Assembly: GCA_029983695.1 (NCBI GenBank)
Contig: JASBZB010000021.1
Span: forward strand, 1 to 64,000
Length of the DNA stretch: 64,000 bases
Reading direction: 5' to 3'
From: Lutispora sp003527145
GTDB lineage: Bacteria > Bacillota > Clostridia > Lutisporales > Lutisporaceae
The position numbers and the translations under genes were made by a program. This document shows positions 11,101 to 20,322 of this stretch, piece by piece. How positions within the stretch are numbered: position 1 is the stretch's first letter; the number at the start of each line of letters is the position of its first letter. The notes below the pieces were generated by a model, which saw only the letters and a list, made by a program, of their open reading frames with translations, did no database searches and was not told the DNA's origin.

Positions 11101-11907
11101 GGCATTGGTAAACTCTAAAGCTGTATCCGGTGCAAAGTCAAATAACGATGAAGCCAGGTTGTTCCAATGTCCAAAAGCAATACGGTAAGGCGAAGTGCTG
11201 TTGACCGTATAGGCCGTTATGGCAGGTGTCATGGCATCATCTATGGCATACATGGCAGCCGGCACGAAAGCGTTAGGCCCATAGTCAAACACCTTCTCCT
11301 TTGTAATTGTTTCCAGTGTGCCGACACCATCGACGGGTATCTGATAATAACCATAATCACGATTGCCAAGGCAGGAGTCCAACAGGACCCTGGCCTTGAC
11401 GCTGTTGATTGGTTTTTGACCATTATTTTTCACGGTATAGCTTATGGAAGTCATGCCGTGCTCATTGGAATTTAAGGCCGAAAGCTCTATTCTTTGGGTA
11501 AAGGTGAGATCATTGACACTCCACACAGCCGTGATTCCGGTCGTATCCTGAGTCACTTTGACATCAGAGCTGGATAGTCCCAAGAAGCCGTACTTTCCGC
11601 CAAATATATATTCCCTCACCACATTACTGCCGTAATCCACCTTAAATGAAGTAAAGGACGTATCATACTGACCGTTGTGATAGAGCAAATTTTTGTTGTT
11701 ATCGTCCTTGTTCATCTTGTTTCCTTCGACGGTGCGAATCAAAAATCCACCGTTTTTTGTCGATACTACCGCTTCAATATAATTGTTTTTCAATGTATAT
11801 ATCTCAGCTTCGGCCGCAGCGGCATGAACTTCCGCCAAAGGCATCATGCTAACGGATATGGCTATTGCAAGGATCATGCTGATGGTTTTTTTAAACATTC
11901 TTTTCAT
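5197..11907 (-). CDS. Giant cell-surface protein with three C-terminal SLH domains
   Basis: 2,236 aa. The N-terminus has a signal peptide (MKRMFKKTISMILAIAISVS, cleavage near VHAAAAE). The body has no catalytic motif I recognise and reads as many beta-sandwich modules; Ig-like patches such as TIDTQPPKLLITSPLNGGYY can be seen. A divergent InlB B-repeat-like module (GYYKPGDMVTIKAIP and FKGWIVKG) lies at about 1890-1956. A Gly/Ser/Asp-rich linker leads to three S-layer-homology domains at about 2054-2100, 2114-2160 and 2179-2225 (FSDTKGHWGEKAI, FSDVAKGTWYTDAV, FKDSDKVSSWAGEA). SLH domains bind pyruvylated cell-wall polysaccharide, so the protein should be wall-anchored. It starts 15 bases after the end of the larger giant gene. 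Base composition is more GC-rich than flanking genes. Function is otherwise unknown; adhesion or matrix is a guess. Confidence 0.82.
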   Translation of the reverse strand: MKRMFKKTISMILAIAISVSMMPLAEVHAAAAEAEIYTLKNNYIEAVVSTKNGGFLIRTVEGNKMNKDDNNKNLLYHNGQYDTSFTSFKVDYGSNVVREYIFGGKYGFLGLSSSDVKVTQDTTGITAVWSVNDLTFTQRIELSALNSNEHGMTSISYTVKNNGQKPINSVKARVLLDSCLGNRDYGYYQIPVDGVGTLETITKEKVFDYGPNAFVPAAMYAIDDAMTPAITAYTVNSTSPYRIAFGHWNNLASSLFDFAPDTALEFTNAFNDRYLTADSAYALYYDMKDIAANAERNISTYYGVYSNHTVYQGDKVTVNVTAPTSLQLSKDKKSYVSSELALGSANIGVEAKINNFIKDAATDYSEISVAIYTPNGVAPLDAGGNDPGGTYSYMNPYRITLNNVEPGQTRATTFQLKADVGAAATFRKIEIRAFDTSVQSALTEQSLLGSSSFYILCPGGDGNLPKITFTGGEPDILYYEGTRHFFVTGNNFSMLEDKSLYTLYLESLTDKNRKYLVEPENITFPENPEGNILDVILKQNVPVGDYQLVFYWEDAAVKKGIVEAENKVMTAPALKVTMSDDPFYKNDTYGVVIVYQKPGTWGHTSAYEIKSFRNEAEFQKFKSAASNYKEILIILRGAFEVDTKDEKGNPVSWTAAVGKSSLVNGKVNQNTIVTLNNCIDFENGTLTLHYDGNNLSSGSILVDFDGDLYTSDARTSIWKGKAALTAITNGKDFSLVPYDEDGAVLKTFADETITLVWPCALSMAQTLSGMVFNMTYGKLGAMFDTQTYAPNIIELGRVLSFSGNMDLSFLVPSGAASKGCDTKWNRIKDAFNINNDYYGLRTRYERFVEEPSEKEQEDMKEGAGQASVMVDNILFGCGVGFVGFKCEVGVKLPSYTESMPTMNCKLKINTIGDWDFEVEGSCKFTTIEVELEIGIKSKNNIPVPDKLIFIINGFEPGINVDGSGVLWITGGGGGFDNLYDTIFVSSKLPPLKILLSVSFDIVKILSGRVDMSLGLRGLSLSASNIKIKFTDIMALEKAGLQFDWYPDWYFQASIKMSLLGIINGAGYIVVIDNALYDKFFEFFVRAGISVPSYIPIVGGFDVGGVDLGINKEKLWGVARIIGIKFGVVYYWDGDFDWGTGAGSTSPTFPELLGYESVPVYHDAESGETLYMAIGTNLNVLAMPEIGGNLDSAPKLLGTGATLKSAADKKTHELNLGAYAPSGEVFTITYDASDLEDAKTKATAMTIKDGVNDYGIVLGTNANITFDPAKGKGTFAVSATEPSQYNKKWSINTVVPADIVLFGVSPMPEITDVSQAILGSSATVNWAGTQLDKLDRLDFYLTTDDGTDDEIKDMGTLIGSLDNNEIIGAAGNTATFALPGTLQTGDYYLKAIFTKEGAVNGSKTSTGFIHYTNAMQPEAPAGVIVGNGGDSTLKVSVGNNTNMDYDAYVLNVYEKKDGDWVLSDVNGMINKKQEQVDEYGNATGVMLPVTDMSIGGSYSGFDQNGAPTAYGLTGGKCYKVGVTAVRSITDASGNHLYSVSSQEILSPEIVLSVPTPPVITIQNTSPFISVDRSEWGKGGSRITRCYDTLNADEVIFKAGSDVLVTGNWDIDGDYNNNYDTASSGRSGAFSDMASIEISLKNVPDGDHTLTVWGTDADGDSFRVQKVFTIDTQPPKLLITSPLNGGYYTEAGALNISGVTDRDAQFSIIIDGKASKPEHRDKTIAELGGTIDSDGVFSFDLNLDPGKSSHRILLLAKDKVGNFMQHEVTVKNKGLANIESVDLYMSDGASSPVRYSNKNLPISLSDQTIAQFFLVANTKNGRQIIIEDASMVDWNAMAVNGEAFIDSNGILTAGTASMGYVTGGLKVAALGSMTAAATFGAESYNSTFSVVVGSTVGGTVMGGGYYKPGDMVTIKAIPHPDYIFKGWIVKGASLAGNGATTTFMMPFNNVTVTAEFAHVSDPGTDSGSDSSSDTYGGSANKTPQAAISVKKYAAAGEVVTMVLPDLAKGDNPDLYIPYYIDSDGNEVPVPFSISENGKIIFIAPVNAIYLIKKKDCSFSDTKGHWGEKAILFAGARGLFMGVGNEKFNPEGKLNRAMLVTVLYRLAGEPASLGTNFSDVAKGTWYTDAVAWASHNGLVKGYNSKKFGPLDEITREQLAVILYRYKSMIGKDNSAYGNISSFKDSDKVSSWAGEAMEWAAGTGIIQGSAGLLNPGGNATRAEASTMLMRFIKLVLLGKI

Positions 11908-11922
11908 AATCTGACGCCTCCT

Positions 11923-14900
11923 TTATTTTTGAATATAGAGCCGAGTGAGATAGATTTCTCTGTTTTGCCGAACAATATAAAGCGTGTAGTAACCATCCTC
12001 ATTTACTGTAAAGGTTCCTCCTTCGACCACCGTCGCATTGCGCTTCATCTGACCTGCAGTCTTATCTCCCTTACGCATATATATGGTATATGGTTCCCCT
12101 GCAAAGTCCGGAATGTCCACTGATATTTTAAGGTCATAGGTTCCTATTATGACAGTAGTACCATCATTATCCGTCTTCTGCCCGTTGACTAAAACCTCAG
12201 GCTCATCTTTGGGGTAAACCCTTATAAATCTCTGAGCTTCACGGGAGTTTCCGGCCTTGTCGGCAGCGGTAATTGTCACAGCATAAACTCCTACAGTGTC
12301 CAAATCATTCTGAGAAGGTCTATCGTTTATTCTTACGGTAACATCAGCGGCAGAGCTCACATTATCCGTTATTATTACACCGGAAAGCAAAGCCTGCTCT
12401 GTCAATTCCCCAACATTGGTTCCCTGCCGCACCTTCAGAGTAGAACGCTGCATGGTGATATTGGGAGGTATGTTGTCTATGCAGTTTATGCTCACATAAT
12501 ACCTGGATTTATTCCCCGCCAAATCGGTGCCCGTAACAAGATAGCTGCCGTTTTGCGTGACGGTAAAATAGTGCCAGGTGATCTTCTCAAGATCGGGCTT
12601 CCCGTCTATAAAGTCGGTGGGTGCTGCTATCGCAACAATCTGATCCTGCATGGTAATGGTACCGGCTTCATTCATAGCTGCCTTGAAGGTATAGGAGTCC
12701 TTTACCAAAGTATTTTCATCGGGCATATCGTTAAAGACAATTACCGGAGGAGTACCATCAATATTGGAAACCGTGCCGGTAACCTTGGCAGTATTGCCTG
12801 CATCATCAGTGAAGATGTATTCATAAGTGCCCCGCCGGGTTATCTCTTTTTCAAATTGCCCGTCGCTTTGTTTATACTTCTTACCGGCAAGATCGGTCAC
12901 ATCCTCGCTGATGCTAAAGACAAAGATTGCTTTAGTGGAGTCAGCAGCATCGTTCTTCGTTTCCACTATGGTAACAACGGGAGTCTCTTTATCTATTACA
13001 TTTGCTAAAGTCAGCTCTATTTCACCTGTTTTTTTGTTTTGTGCTGCATAGGTGAGTTTTACTTTAGCATCCTTTAGGAAACTGATTAAGGCATAATCAG
13101 CCTGCTGATCCAATGTGGCATAAGGGGCAACAGTCGCTGAATCGTCTGTATAATCCGTCCCATTCCACAACCACAGCTTCATTGAAGTAATATTTTTATT
13201 AAAGGAGATACCCGTACATACATTGCCGTTGGTCTTGTGGTTCGGAGCCTGGTTTGTATACTTGGTCACATTTCCCAGTGCATCAACAAAATAAGCTGAT
13301 GGCGTCCACCATTGGACTTCAGCCTTTGGGCTGCTGCTGTCAATACCCGACACTTGCATTGCAGTACGTGCCATATTGTATGCAGTATCTCTATAATCTA
13401 TATTAATTGTGGCATCCTCAGTAAATTCCTTGTAATACCAATCCTTATACTTAGCATAATATGGAGATCCGGAATCGGCCATTATCTGCCAAAGCGGCGA
13501 AATAACAGCAGGGGTGCTTTGGGTGTCCGACAGCCTGAAGAAGCCCATAATCGTATAAAAATCCTTTAATTCCAAAGCGGTTTCTGCAGTAGGCGGTATA
13601 AGATCGATGAACCAGTTGTCAGTGCCGCCGAAATTCATTTCCTTGACGCTGGAATAGGGCTTTGACTCATAGGTGTCACCTATAAGGACATGTTCGTTTC
13701 CGTCATCTACCACGGCGATCTTGAATTCAGCATCCTTGTCGGTAACAGTAATGATATTTCCATTTATGCTGACACCCTGTATGTTCTTCATATAACCGGC
13801 CGCATTTGCATAAGTCAGGCCTGCGGTAGTGTCTTCGGGATTTAATAAAACCAGCTTTGTCGGACTGCTGTCAAATACCTCAAATACCAGCTTATATCCC
13901 CTGGTCCAGGATACATTCTCCAGTAGTTCCCTAAATGTAGTATAAGCATTGACAGCCGGCTCCGTCACTGGGAATAAAGGCTTGCCTTCCTCATCCCGGG
14001 GTGTCGAGGTTATGGGACTATACCATGATTCTGCTTCCTTGTATGTCTCACCATATCTTCCGTAGACCTTTACTGTGAAATTGGGCGCCTCCTTGTCCTC
14101 CTGTGGAAGCAGCGGACGGACTATGGACACGGGGCAGCAGACGGTCTTTGTCCCTATATTGCCCACGGCGTCGGTATAGGTAAAGGTGTAGGCATCTCCT
14201 GCTTTTGTGCCATATGGGAAGGTATAGCTAAGAGAGCTTCCCTCTGCCCCCTGGATGGAACGGTTGGGAATAGCTGAGTTTATGAATACGGTTACCATGT
14301 GCGTGGTCTCAGCTACACCTTGGGGCAGTGTATTGCTGGCAAACTCTGAGTAATACCAGGTTTCTTGCGCATCCGGTGCATGGCTTAAGATATTGGTCAC
14401 GGGGATGACTACAGTCCGGTTTGCATACACATCATCTACTTTTTTTAGCCATAGTACAATACATCCATTGTCAGATACTGTGATTGTCGCTGATTTTTTG
14501 TAAGGACGCAACATTCCTGTTTCTATACCGCTGAATACCATATTGCTGTACTCGTAATTTTGGGGGTGATCAACACCAAAAAATACTGTTCCTTCGCTCT
14601 GGGCCTTTATGGTAACAGAAACCTTTCCTTTTACTAAGTCGGTTGTGCTGTACTCCACATCCAGACCAAATCCTTTGAAGTCTATGCTAGGTGTATATGT
14701 CTCTTTGTATTCATTACCGAAAATATCTGCCATGGTGACGTCATAGCTTCCTACTCCATAAATAGGGAAGGCTTCCCGCCTAAAGACAAATCCCTTCTCA
14801 GGATTTTGGTAACGTCCAGCATAGCTATTCCCATCATGGTTTGTATGGGTCAGGTAATTAGGCGAGGTAACCCTCACCGGCTTATTGAACACCAGATCAA

Positions 14901-17900
14901 TATCTGAATAGGAATTATTCAACTGAGGATCCATGTCTGTTCTTATAACTTTGGGTTTTTCATTTAAAACAGCAATAGATCCTGTTTTCAAATCCGATCT
15001 GTTTCCCGCCTGATCCTCCATATAGAAAGACACCGGCATGTCAAAATTGACAGGTTTTGTATCGTCATAAAGATAGTCCATATACAGCCATATATTATAT
15101 TTAACACCGGAACCGTTGTCGGTATTTTTAGTCACACCCACCTTGTAAATACCGCCGGGAGCCGCCTCACCTGCAAAGATCCAATCGCCATAGGTGCTGC
15201 CTGCCGCCGCTTTATCCATTTTGGGCAGATTGACCTGCATATATCCTTCAGAATTTACCTCAAAGCCGCTTAATGCCCTAAGCCGATCCATATAAGCCTG
15301 TTCAAACTTTAAAAACAGCTTTGTTTGGGAAGGGTCTGCAGGCATATTGTCAGTGTAAGTAATGCCTAAACTGTTTTTATAATTCATATCCCCTTGGAAC
15401 CAGAATATAGATGTCTCGGGCTTTTCACTATCCGCAAATGGGGCTGTGATTGTACAAAACCCAAAATTCCCATAGGTGTTTACGGTATAAAAGTCATGGG
15501 GTTTGTTATCGGTAATCAAATATCCATCGCTGCCTACAGCGTTTGGTATAGCCTCCGCCGTTTTGGCTGTCATTTCTGTCATGGTAGCGCTTTCAAGCTT
15601 TTTAATGAAGGCGGTAGCCGACTGAAGGTTTACGGCTGAGTAATCCGGTACCAATTCCATCTCGATAACGGGAAGCTCTTCTGATACTTCAACCAGCAGT
15701 GTGCGCACTGCAGAGGCCTCGCCGTTGGCACCGGCAATCTGATAGCGTACCAGATTTTCCTGATTGCGGATCAAACCAAGTCCTTCCCTTGCAGCATCCC
15801 CTAAAACAGCCGATTTCAACTCGCCAGCAGTGTCAAAAAAGCTGATCTCATATTCCTTTGTATATGCTCCGGAAGAAATATCATACCACCGTGCACTTCC
15901 CGGAGCCGTATCAGCAATAGTCTCTGCCGAAGCATTCCAGACCTTGATGAAGGTTTGGCGATAATCAACATTTCCTGCGCTAATGGAGCCACCCTCGGCA
16001 CCAAAGGACAGGGTGACCTTCTTGCCGTTTTGGCTCCCCATATATATATAAGGAGTCCCAAAACCATAATTATAATTCTCTGAAACCTTCACAATGCCCG
16101 AATCGGTGGTATAATCAAAGCTGTGCTTAGCAGCCTTTGGCCCGAATTCCGTAAGTTTCATTTTATCAAGATAACAATCCACAGCATTTGAATAGTCAAT
16201 CCGGTTACCCTTGGATGACAGCTGCGCCTTAACCTGGTAATGCCCAGTATATTTGGCTGCATCCGCTGGAATCTGGAAGGTCTGAGTCGGAAGAGCAGAT
16301 AGTTGGGTCTTCCAAATAGGGACAGCAGAACTAACGGGTGCACCGGCATCCGGCGAGGATATAAGGTAAAGCCCTATATAGCTGTCGCCGCTGTTAAAAT
16401 CCCCATCATCCATTCCCCATGACGGAATAACAATATTTTCAATATTTATGGTAAATCCCTCATTGTCCAGTGAAGTCCGGAATTTATTTCCGTCGGAAGG
16501 ATCAGTCCAGGACGGATTTATCCCCAGATCACTTGAGTCCGGTGTTAGAGTAATACTATGAATGGGATGGTTTGTGTAGCTCCAGTCAGAAATATTATCA
16601 TCCTGTTTGCCATTGCCATCCAGAACATAATCCGGGGAGTCTGCCCTCAGGGTATAGGTTCTTACGTCCACATTAGCCGTCCCCGGAATATAGCTTATAT
16701 AGTTACTGAAAATATAAGGAGGGAATTGATAATATTTCACAATCTTAGTGGTATCTATGATTTTTCCATCCTGATCCAGAGCCGCAAATTCAAGGAATCC
16801 ACTAGATGCTGCAACGCAGTAGCAATCAAGGCCCTTGAAGTTTGGACCGTCTGCGGAATAAGATTCTATTTTCGTATTACCAGGATAGGCTTCATTCAGT
16901 GCATATACGGCTTCGGCTACAGTAGCCTCCCTGCCGGGGTAGGATAGACCTAATTGACCGTATCCGGCGATAACAGTTGCCTCTATATCGCCGTAGTATT
17001 TGCCGTCCATCATTGCTTGGAGCCGTCGGGCGGTGAGCTTTTCCTCTTTGAAACCCGTCATAAGATTATACATGGATGGTGCATCGTCATTGAATATATA
17101 TTGCTTTGACGCTTCAGTTGTTACCGTCTGATAGCGCCACAGTAAGGGTTCGTTGGAAAAAAGTTCCCTCTTCATATGCATATCCACAGAGTCAAATTTA
17201 AAATGATCCAACACGTCACCGTTGTCCGTATGGTTCAAGAAATTATTATTCTCGCTCCCGGTGGTGATAGTACGCACAAAGTATTCATTGCCCGTCTCAC
17301 CCATAGGATCCTTTATCATCACAATAACAGTGGAATCTTCGTTTGTCCCGGGTCTTTCCTGCAGATCCTTGATTATCAATTTCGGCTCAGCCTCATATCC
17401 TGTGGAATAGGAGAAGTTATATGCCGGGAAGGCAAGATCCATAAGGTAATTGAAACCGGGATCCATAATGGTCTGATTGCCGCCTGCCACTACCGTAGAG
17501 TGGTCGTTTGCCTGAATCAAGAGATTATAGTCGTGCTTCACTCCTTTTTGGAGCCCGGCTAGAGAAAATTCAAGCTCCATGGATACTGCACTCTGGCTGA
17601 CAGATCCGCTATAGTTTATCCAGTCCGTTTTATACGCTTTAGTGCTATTGTCATACCAACGGTACTTAACGCTTGAAATGTCAACCTTGCTGGGATCCTC
17701 TAATTTGATGACAGCATCTATATAACCGCTGTCAGCTTCACTGCCGGCGCCTGTTTCATACCTGACAGGAGTGATGACCGGCCCCTTGGTATCATATATA
17801 TAGTCCAAAGCAAAGGAGGCAGATCCTTGATTCCCTGCAAAATCAACAGCATAGACTTTTATGGCAGTATCTGTGATGCTGTAGTTTTCCGTATCCATCA

Positions 17901-19911
17901 AAGCTATGTGAATAAAGTTGCCCTGAGTAATCTGCGTAAAGCTGTATTTCGTATTGGCAGTTCCCGTTGACCATGAATTAATAGGACCTTCAGGTCTGGT
18001 ATTGCTGCCCGTTACTTTGTATTTGAAGGTAAAGGGAGATGCGCTTATCCACTCAAAGGAGCCGCTATTGTCCTTGGTGCTGACTCTGCTGACATATGCC
18101 GTGCCTTCACTCGTATCGTCTGATGCAGAGATAGGAAAACAAAATTGTGCACTGTCCGAGCCCGGGTAAAATACAGGGAAATATTTCATGCCCGATGAGT
18201 TAGCCGAGGTGTATACAATGGGCGCCAGTGTATCTAAAAATTCTGTTTTGCCGGCTGTGATATTTAAGTCCTTTATAATATTAATCCCCACCGGATCATA
18301 GGCATTATTTGATGGATCCAAAAGCCTCAAGCCGCCCAAAAGATCTATAGAGGCTATGGAAATGCGTTTGTCCTCCACGCCGTCATATTCGATTGGCGTC
18401 ATGCCCGCCTCAACGGTCATAGTTGCGAAGGTGATATAGGCTGAATCAAATTTATCCTCCACATTCCGCTTAGCATTGCCGCTCCCTACAGCCTTTAGCT
18501 TCACAGGATTGCCAACCGCATCCCGGACGTTTATGTTAGCTTGAATATTATCGTAATCCTTTGAATCAATCCTCATATATTCAGAAAACCAGGCTGTGAA
18601 GTTTAGTGTATCTCCAACACCGGCAAATACGGTGCTTCGGTCCAGATCCGGGGCATCAAGCTCACCGGTATAGTTTTTATCGATCATGCTGCCTATTACA
18701 TCAACATAGGAGATTTTTGGAGGTACATTATCCAAATAGGCATGGGAATTAAGTGCCTTGTCGGCAAATGTTTGAGCCGGATTACCGGCAAGATCGGTGA
18801 TCAGGCAGCCGGTCTTTACGAAATCCATATTATTTCGGTATTGCGGTAGCAGATAAGTATAATCACTAGAGCCATAACAATATTTCAAATCAAAGGCTGT
18901 GCTGCTGCCATATAGACTGTTCTGGGCAGAGCTGCCTCTGATCCCTCCGATGTAGTGATCAGTGGCTTCGCTGGCATTTGTAGCGGTATTTTGTATAATA
19001 TCCGGAACCACATATTGAAAGGTTAGACGGTCATTGTCAAGTGCTATGAGCTTCGCATACTGATCCCCCACACCGTAATCACTGGCGCTTGCCTTTCTAA
19101 ATACTTTAAGGGCCAGGGTTACATTATCGTGATTGGCAGAGTTATCAGAAAACCGGATTGGCTCGTCATATACAAGATGTATGTAAACGGGCTCATTGGC
19201 TTTAAAATACTGTTTCGGTTTTTTACCCGCCTCATCCTCAGTAACTAAAACTTGATTAATCTTAGGCGCCTGCCGATCGGCAAAATAGACAGCCGCATCT
19301 TTAATATAGGCATCACCATGGGCTGTACATGAGCCGCCGAGGCCGAAAGCAATTTCCAGTTTGGATGCGTAAGCATCCACCTTATTAAAGTTAGTAGAGC
19401 TTCCATAGTTTCTCAATACATTTTGGTCATTATCACCACCCGAATACCGGAAATAGAAATTCCAGTAATTGTCATACAGGGCGGTGTACTCATAGCAAAG
19501 CTTCTCGGTGAATAAATGACTTCCGAATTTGGTGTGCCTGGATGGGCACATGGATAATGTATAACCCACCCAAAGCTGCCCCCGGTTCTTGATATCTTTT
19601 ATTACATTCAACCCGTTGTCAAAGGAATAAGTGTGAGTGTCGGTGTATCTGGTGTAGGTTCCTGCCCAAAGACCCTTGCTGCTCCCATTTTTAAATAGCC
19701 AGCCATAATTGGAATATGAAATTTTACTGTCCGGATGGCTTAAAAAATCACTGTTTTGTGACATATTATAAGTCATTACAGGGTAATCTAATTTTTGGCG
19801 CTTGTATGTTACCGGTCCCGGTCCGGCTGCATTTACTTGAAGCAATGGGTTTGGAAGCATACCAATCATAATAATCACCGCTAAGAAAAAACAAAAAATA
19901 CGTTTTGGCAC
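11923..19911 (-). CDS. Giant secreted protein with repeated Ig-like modules
   Basis: About 2,662 aa from the GTG at 19911. I prefer this start because GGGGGC lies just upstream and the protein then begins VPKRIFCFFLAVIIMIGM, a normal signal peptide ending near VNAAGPG; an upstream in-frame ATG (19977) would add 22 residues that spoil it. The chain contains at least ten recurrences of an Ig-like entry motif of the form D-x-x-x-P-x-I/V (for example DNVPPKISYV, DTKGPVITPV, DGTPPVIVF, DNIPPNITM), mostly paired with DxAGN (DLAGN, DQAGN, DDAGN, DKAGN). No SLH, LPxTG, hydrolase or transmembrane anchor is visible. The end is a small beta domain. It sits 70 bases from the DUF2442 gene and 15 from the SLH protein. 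Inference: it is exported and held at the surface through its SLH partner or released. Confidence 0.78.
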   Translation of the reverse strand: MPKRIFCFFLAVIIMIGMLPNPLLQVNAAGPGPVTYKRQKLDYPVMTYNMSQNSDFLSHPDSKISYSNYGWLFKNGSSKGLWAGTYTRYTDTHTYSFDNGLNVIKDIKNRGQLWVGYTLSMCPSRHTKFGSHLFTEKLCYEYTALYDNYWNFYFRYSGGDNDQNVLRNYGSSTNFNKVDAYASKLEIAFGLGGSCTAHGDAYIKDAAVYFADRQAPKINQVLVTEDEAGKKPKQYFKANEPVYIHLVYDEPIRFSDNSANHDNVTLALKVFRKASASDYGVGDQYAKLIALDNDRLTFQYVVPDIIQNTATNASEATDHYIGGIRGSSAQNSLYGSSTAFDLKYCYGSSDYTYLLPQYRNNMDFVKTGCLITDLAGNPAQTFADKALNSHAYLDNVPPKISYVDVIGSMIDKNYTGELDAPDLDRSTVFAGVGDTLNFTAWFSEYMRIDSKDYDNIQANINVRDAVGNPVKLKAVGSGNAKRNVEDKFDSAYITFATMTVEAGMTPIEYDGVEDKRISIASIDLLGGLRLLDPSNNAYDPVGINIIKDLNITAGKTEFLDTLAPIVYTSANSSGMKYFPVFYPGSDSAQFCFPISASDDTSEGTAYVSRVSTKDNSGSFEWISASPFTFKYKVTGSNTRPEGPINSWSTGTANTKYSFTQITQGNFIHIALMDTENYSITDTAIKVYAVDFAGNQGSASFALDYIYDTKGPVITPVRYETGAGSEADSGYIDAVIKLEDPSKVDISSVKYRWYDNSTKAYKTDWINYSGSVSQSAVSMELEFSLAGLQKGVKHDYNLLIQANDHSTVVAGGNQTIMDPGFNYLMDLAFPAYNFSYSTGYEAEPKLIIKDLQERPGTNEDSTVIVMIKDPMGETGNEYFVRTITTGSENNNFLNHTDNGDVLDHFKFDSVDMHMKRELFSNEPLLWRYQTVTTEASKQYIFNDDAPSMYNLMTGFKEEKLTARRLQAMMDGKYYGDIEATVIAGYGQLGLSYPGREATVAEAVYALNEAYPGNTKIESYSADGPNFKGLDCYCVAASSGFLEFAALDQDGKIIDTTKIVKYYQFPPYIFSNYISYIPGTANVDVRTYTLRADSPDYVLDGNGKQDDNISDWSYTNHPIHSITLTPDSSDLGINPSWTDPSDGNKFRTSLDNEGFTINIENIVIPSWGMDDGDFNSGDSYIGLYLISSPDAGAPVSSAVPIWKTQLSALPTQTFQIPADAAKYTGHYQVKAQLSSKGNRIDYSNAVDCYLDKMKLTEFGPKAAKHSFDYTTDSGIVKVSENYNYGFGTPYIYMGSQNGKKVTLSFGAEGGSISAGNVDYRQTFIKVWNASAETIADTAPGSARWYDISSGAYTKEYEISFFDTAGELKSAVLGDAAREGLGLIRNQENLVRYQIAGANGEASAVRTLLVEVSEELPVIEMELVPDYSAVNLQSATAFIKKLESATMTEMTAKTAEAIPNAVGSDGYLITDNKPHDFYTVNTYGNFGFCTITAPFADSEKPETSIFWFQGDMNYKNSLGITYTDNMPADPSQTKLFLKFEQAYMDRLRALSGFEVNSEGYMQVNLPKMDKAAAGSTYGDWIFAGEAAPGGIYKVGVTKNTDNGSGVKYNIWLYMDYLYDDTKPVNFDMPVSFYMEDQAGNRSDLKTGSIAVLNEKPKVIRTDMDPQLNNSYSDIDLVFNKPVRVTSPNYLTHTNHDGNSYAGRYQNPEKGFVFRREAFPIYGVGSYDVTMADIFGNEYKETYTPSIDFKGFGLDVEYSTTDLVKGKVSVTIKAQSEGTVFFGVDHPQNYEYSNMVFSGIETGMLRPYKKSATITVSDNGCIVLWLKKVDDVYANRTVVIPVTNILSHAPDAQETWYYSEFASNTLPQGVAETTHMVTVFINSAIPNRSIQGAEGSSLSYTFPYGTKAGDAYTFTYTDAVGNIGTKTVCCPVSIVRPLLPQEDKEAPNFTVKVYGRYGETYKEAESWYSPITSTPRDEEGKPLFPVTEPAVNAYTTFRELLENVSWTRGYKLVFEVFDSSPTKLVLLNPEDTTAGLTYANAAGYMKNIQGVSINGNIITVTDKDAEFKIAVVDDGNEHVLIGDTYESKPYSSVKEMNFGGTDNWFIDLIPPTAETALELKDFYTIMGFFRLSDTQSTPAVISPLWQIMADSGSPYYAKYKDWYYKEFTEDATINIDYRDTAYNMARTAMQVSGIDSSSPKAEVQWWTPSAYFVDALGNVTKYTNQAPNHKTNGNVCTGISFNKNITSMKLWLWNGTDYTDDSATVAPYATLDQQADYALISFLKDAKVKLTYAAQNKKTGEIELTLANVIDKETPVVTIVETKNDAADSTKAIFVFSISEDVTDLAGKKYKQSDGQFEKEITRRGTYEYIFTDDAGNTAKVTGTVSNIDGTPPVIVFNDMPDENTLVKDSYTFKAAMNEAGTITMQDQIVAIAAPTDFIDGKPDLEKITWHYFTVTQNGSYLVTGTDLAGNKSRYYVSINCIDNIPPNITMQRSTLKVRQGTNVGELTEQALLSGVIITDNVSSAADVTVRINDRPSQNDLDTVGVYAVTITAADKAGNSREAQRFIRVYPKDEPEVLVNGQKTDNDGTTVIIGTYDLKISVDIPDFAGEPYTIYMRKGDKTAGQMKRNATVVEGGTFTVNEDGYYTLYIVRQNREIYLTRLYIQK

Positions 19912-19981
19912 CTTAATGCCCCCTTTCATATAAAATTGACAGACTTGCTGAACATCAAACCTATGCAGAAAATTCATCCTG

Positions 19982-20218
19982 CTAGCCCATTAAAACAACC
20001 TCCAACATCTCGTTTACCGTCAGGCGGATCCTCCCGTCACCCCATATAACATAATCACCGTCAGTCCTGACGTTTTTGAACAATGTTTCGTCCTTAAGGT
20101 CTGAGTATTTCATGGTATGAAGCTTGACAGAGAGATTTACAGTGACGCTGCTTCCGCTCTCCATCTCCATAAAGAGCCGGTAATCCCTCATGGGAACAAC
20201 AGACTTGATGTAGCTCAT
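19982..20218 (-). CDS. DUF2442-like small protein
   Basis: 78 aa, soluble. The layout MRDYRLFMEMESG, then KYSDLKDETLFKNVRTDGD and VIWGDGRIRLTVNEML resembles the DUF2442 family, small proteins of unknown function that often contain this beta-rich pattern with a W-x-D/G core. A good ribosome site (GGAGATG) precedes the ATG. It is the first gene of the minus-strand surface-protein operon and lies only 26 bases beyond a strong terminator-like hairpin. In other genomes the family is often found with toxin-antitoxin or DUF4160 genes, but no such partner is present here. Role here unknown. Confidence 0.6.
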   Translation of the reverse strand: MSYIKSVVPMRDYRLFMEMESGSSVTVNLSVKLHTMKYSDLKDETLFKNVRTDGDYVIWGDGRIRLTVNEMLEVVLMG

Positions 20219-20244
20219 AAGGCATCTCCTTTCCTGGTGGACAT

Positions 20245-20283
20245 AAAAAAACCATTCTACATCTATTGTAGAATGGTTTTTTT
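20245..20283. terminator. Perfect A/T-flanked hairpin between the LuxR gene and the surface operon
   Basis: A 17-bp perfect inverted repeat (A-tract plus CCATTCTACA at 20245-20261, TGTAGAATGG plus T-tract at 20267-20283) with a 5-nt loop. It is a textbook intrinsic terminator in both directions. On the minus strand it would stop luxR transcripts, yet the DUF2442 ATG is only 26 bases further on. Confidence 0.88.
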
Positions 20284-20322
20284 ATCTTTGCCCCGTCCGA
20301 ATGGACAGTCTTTACATTTTAG

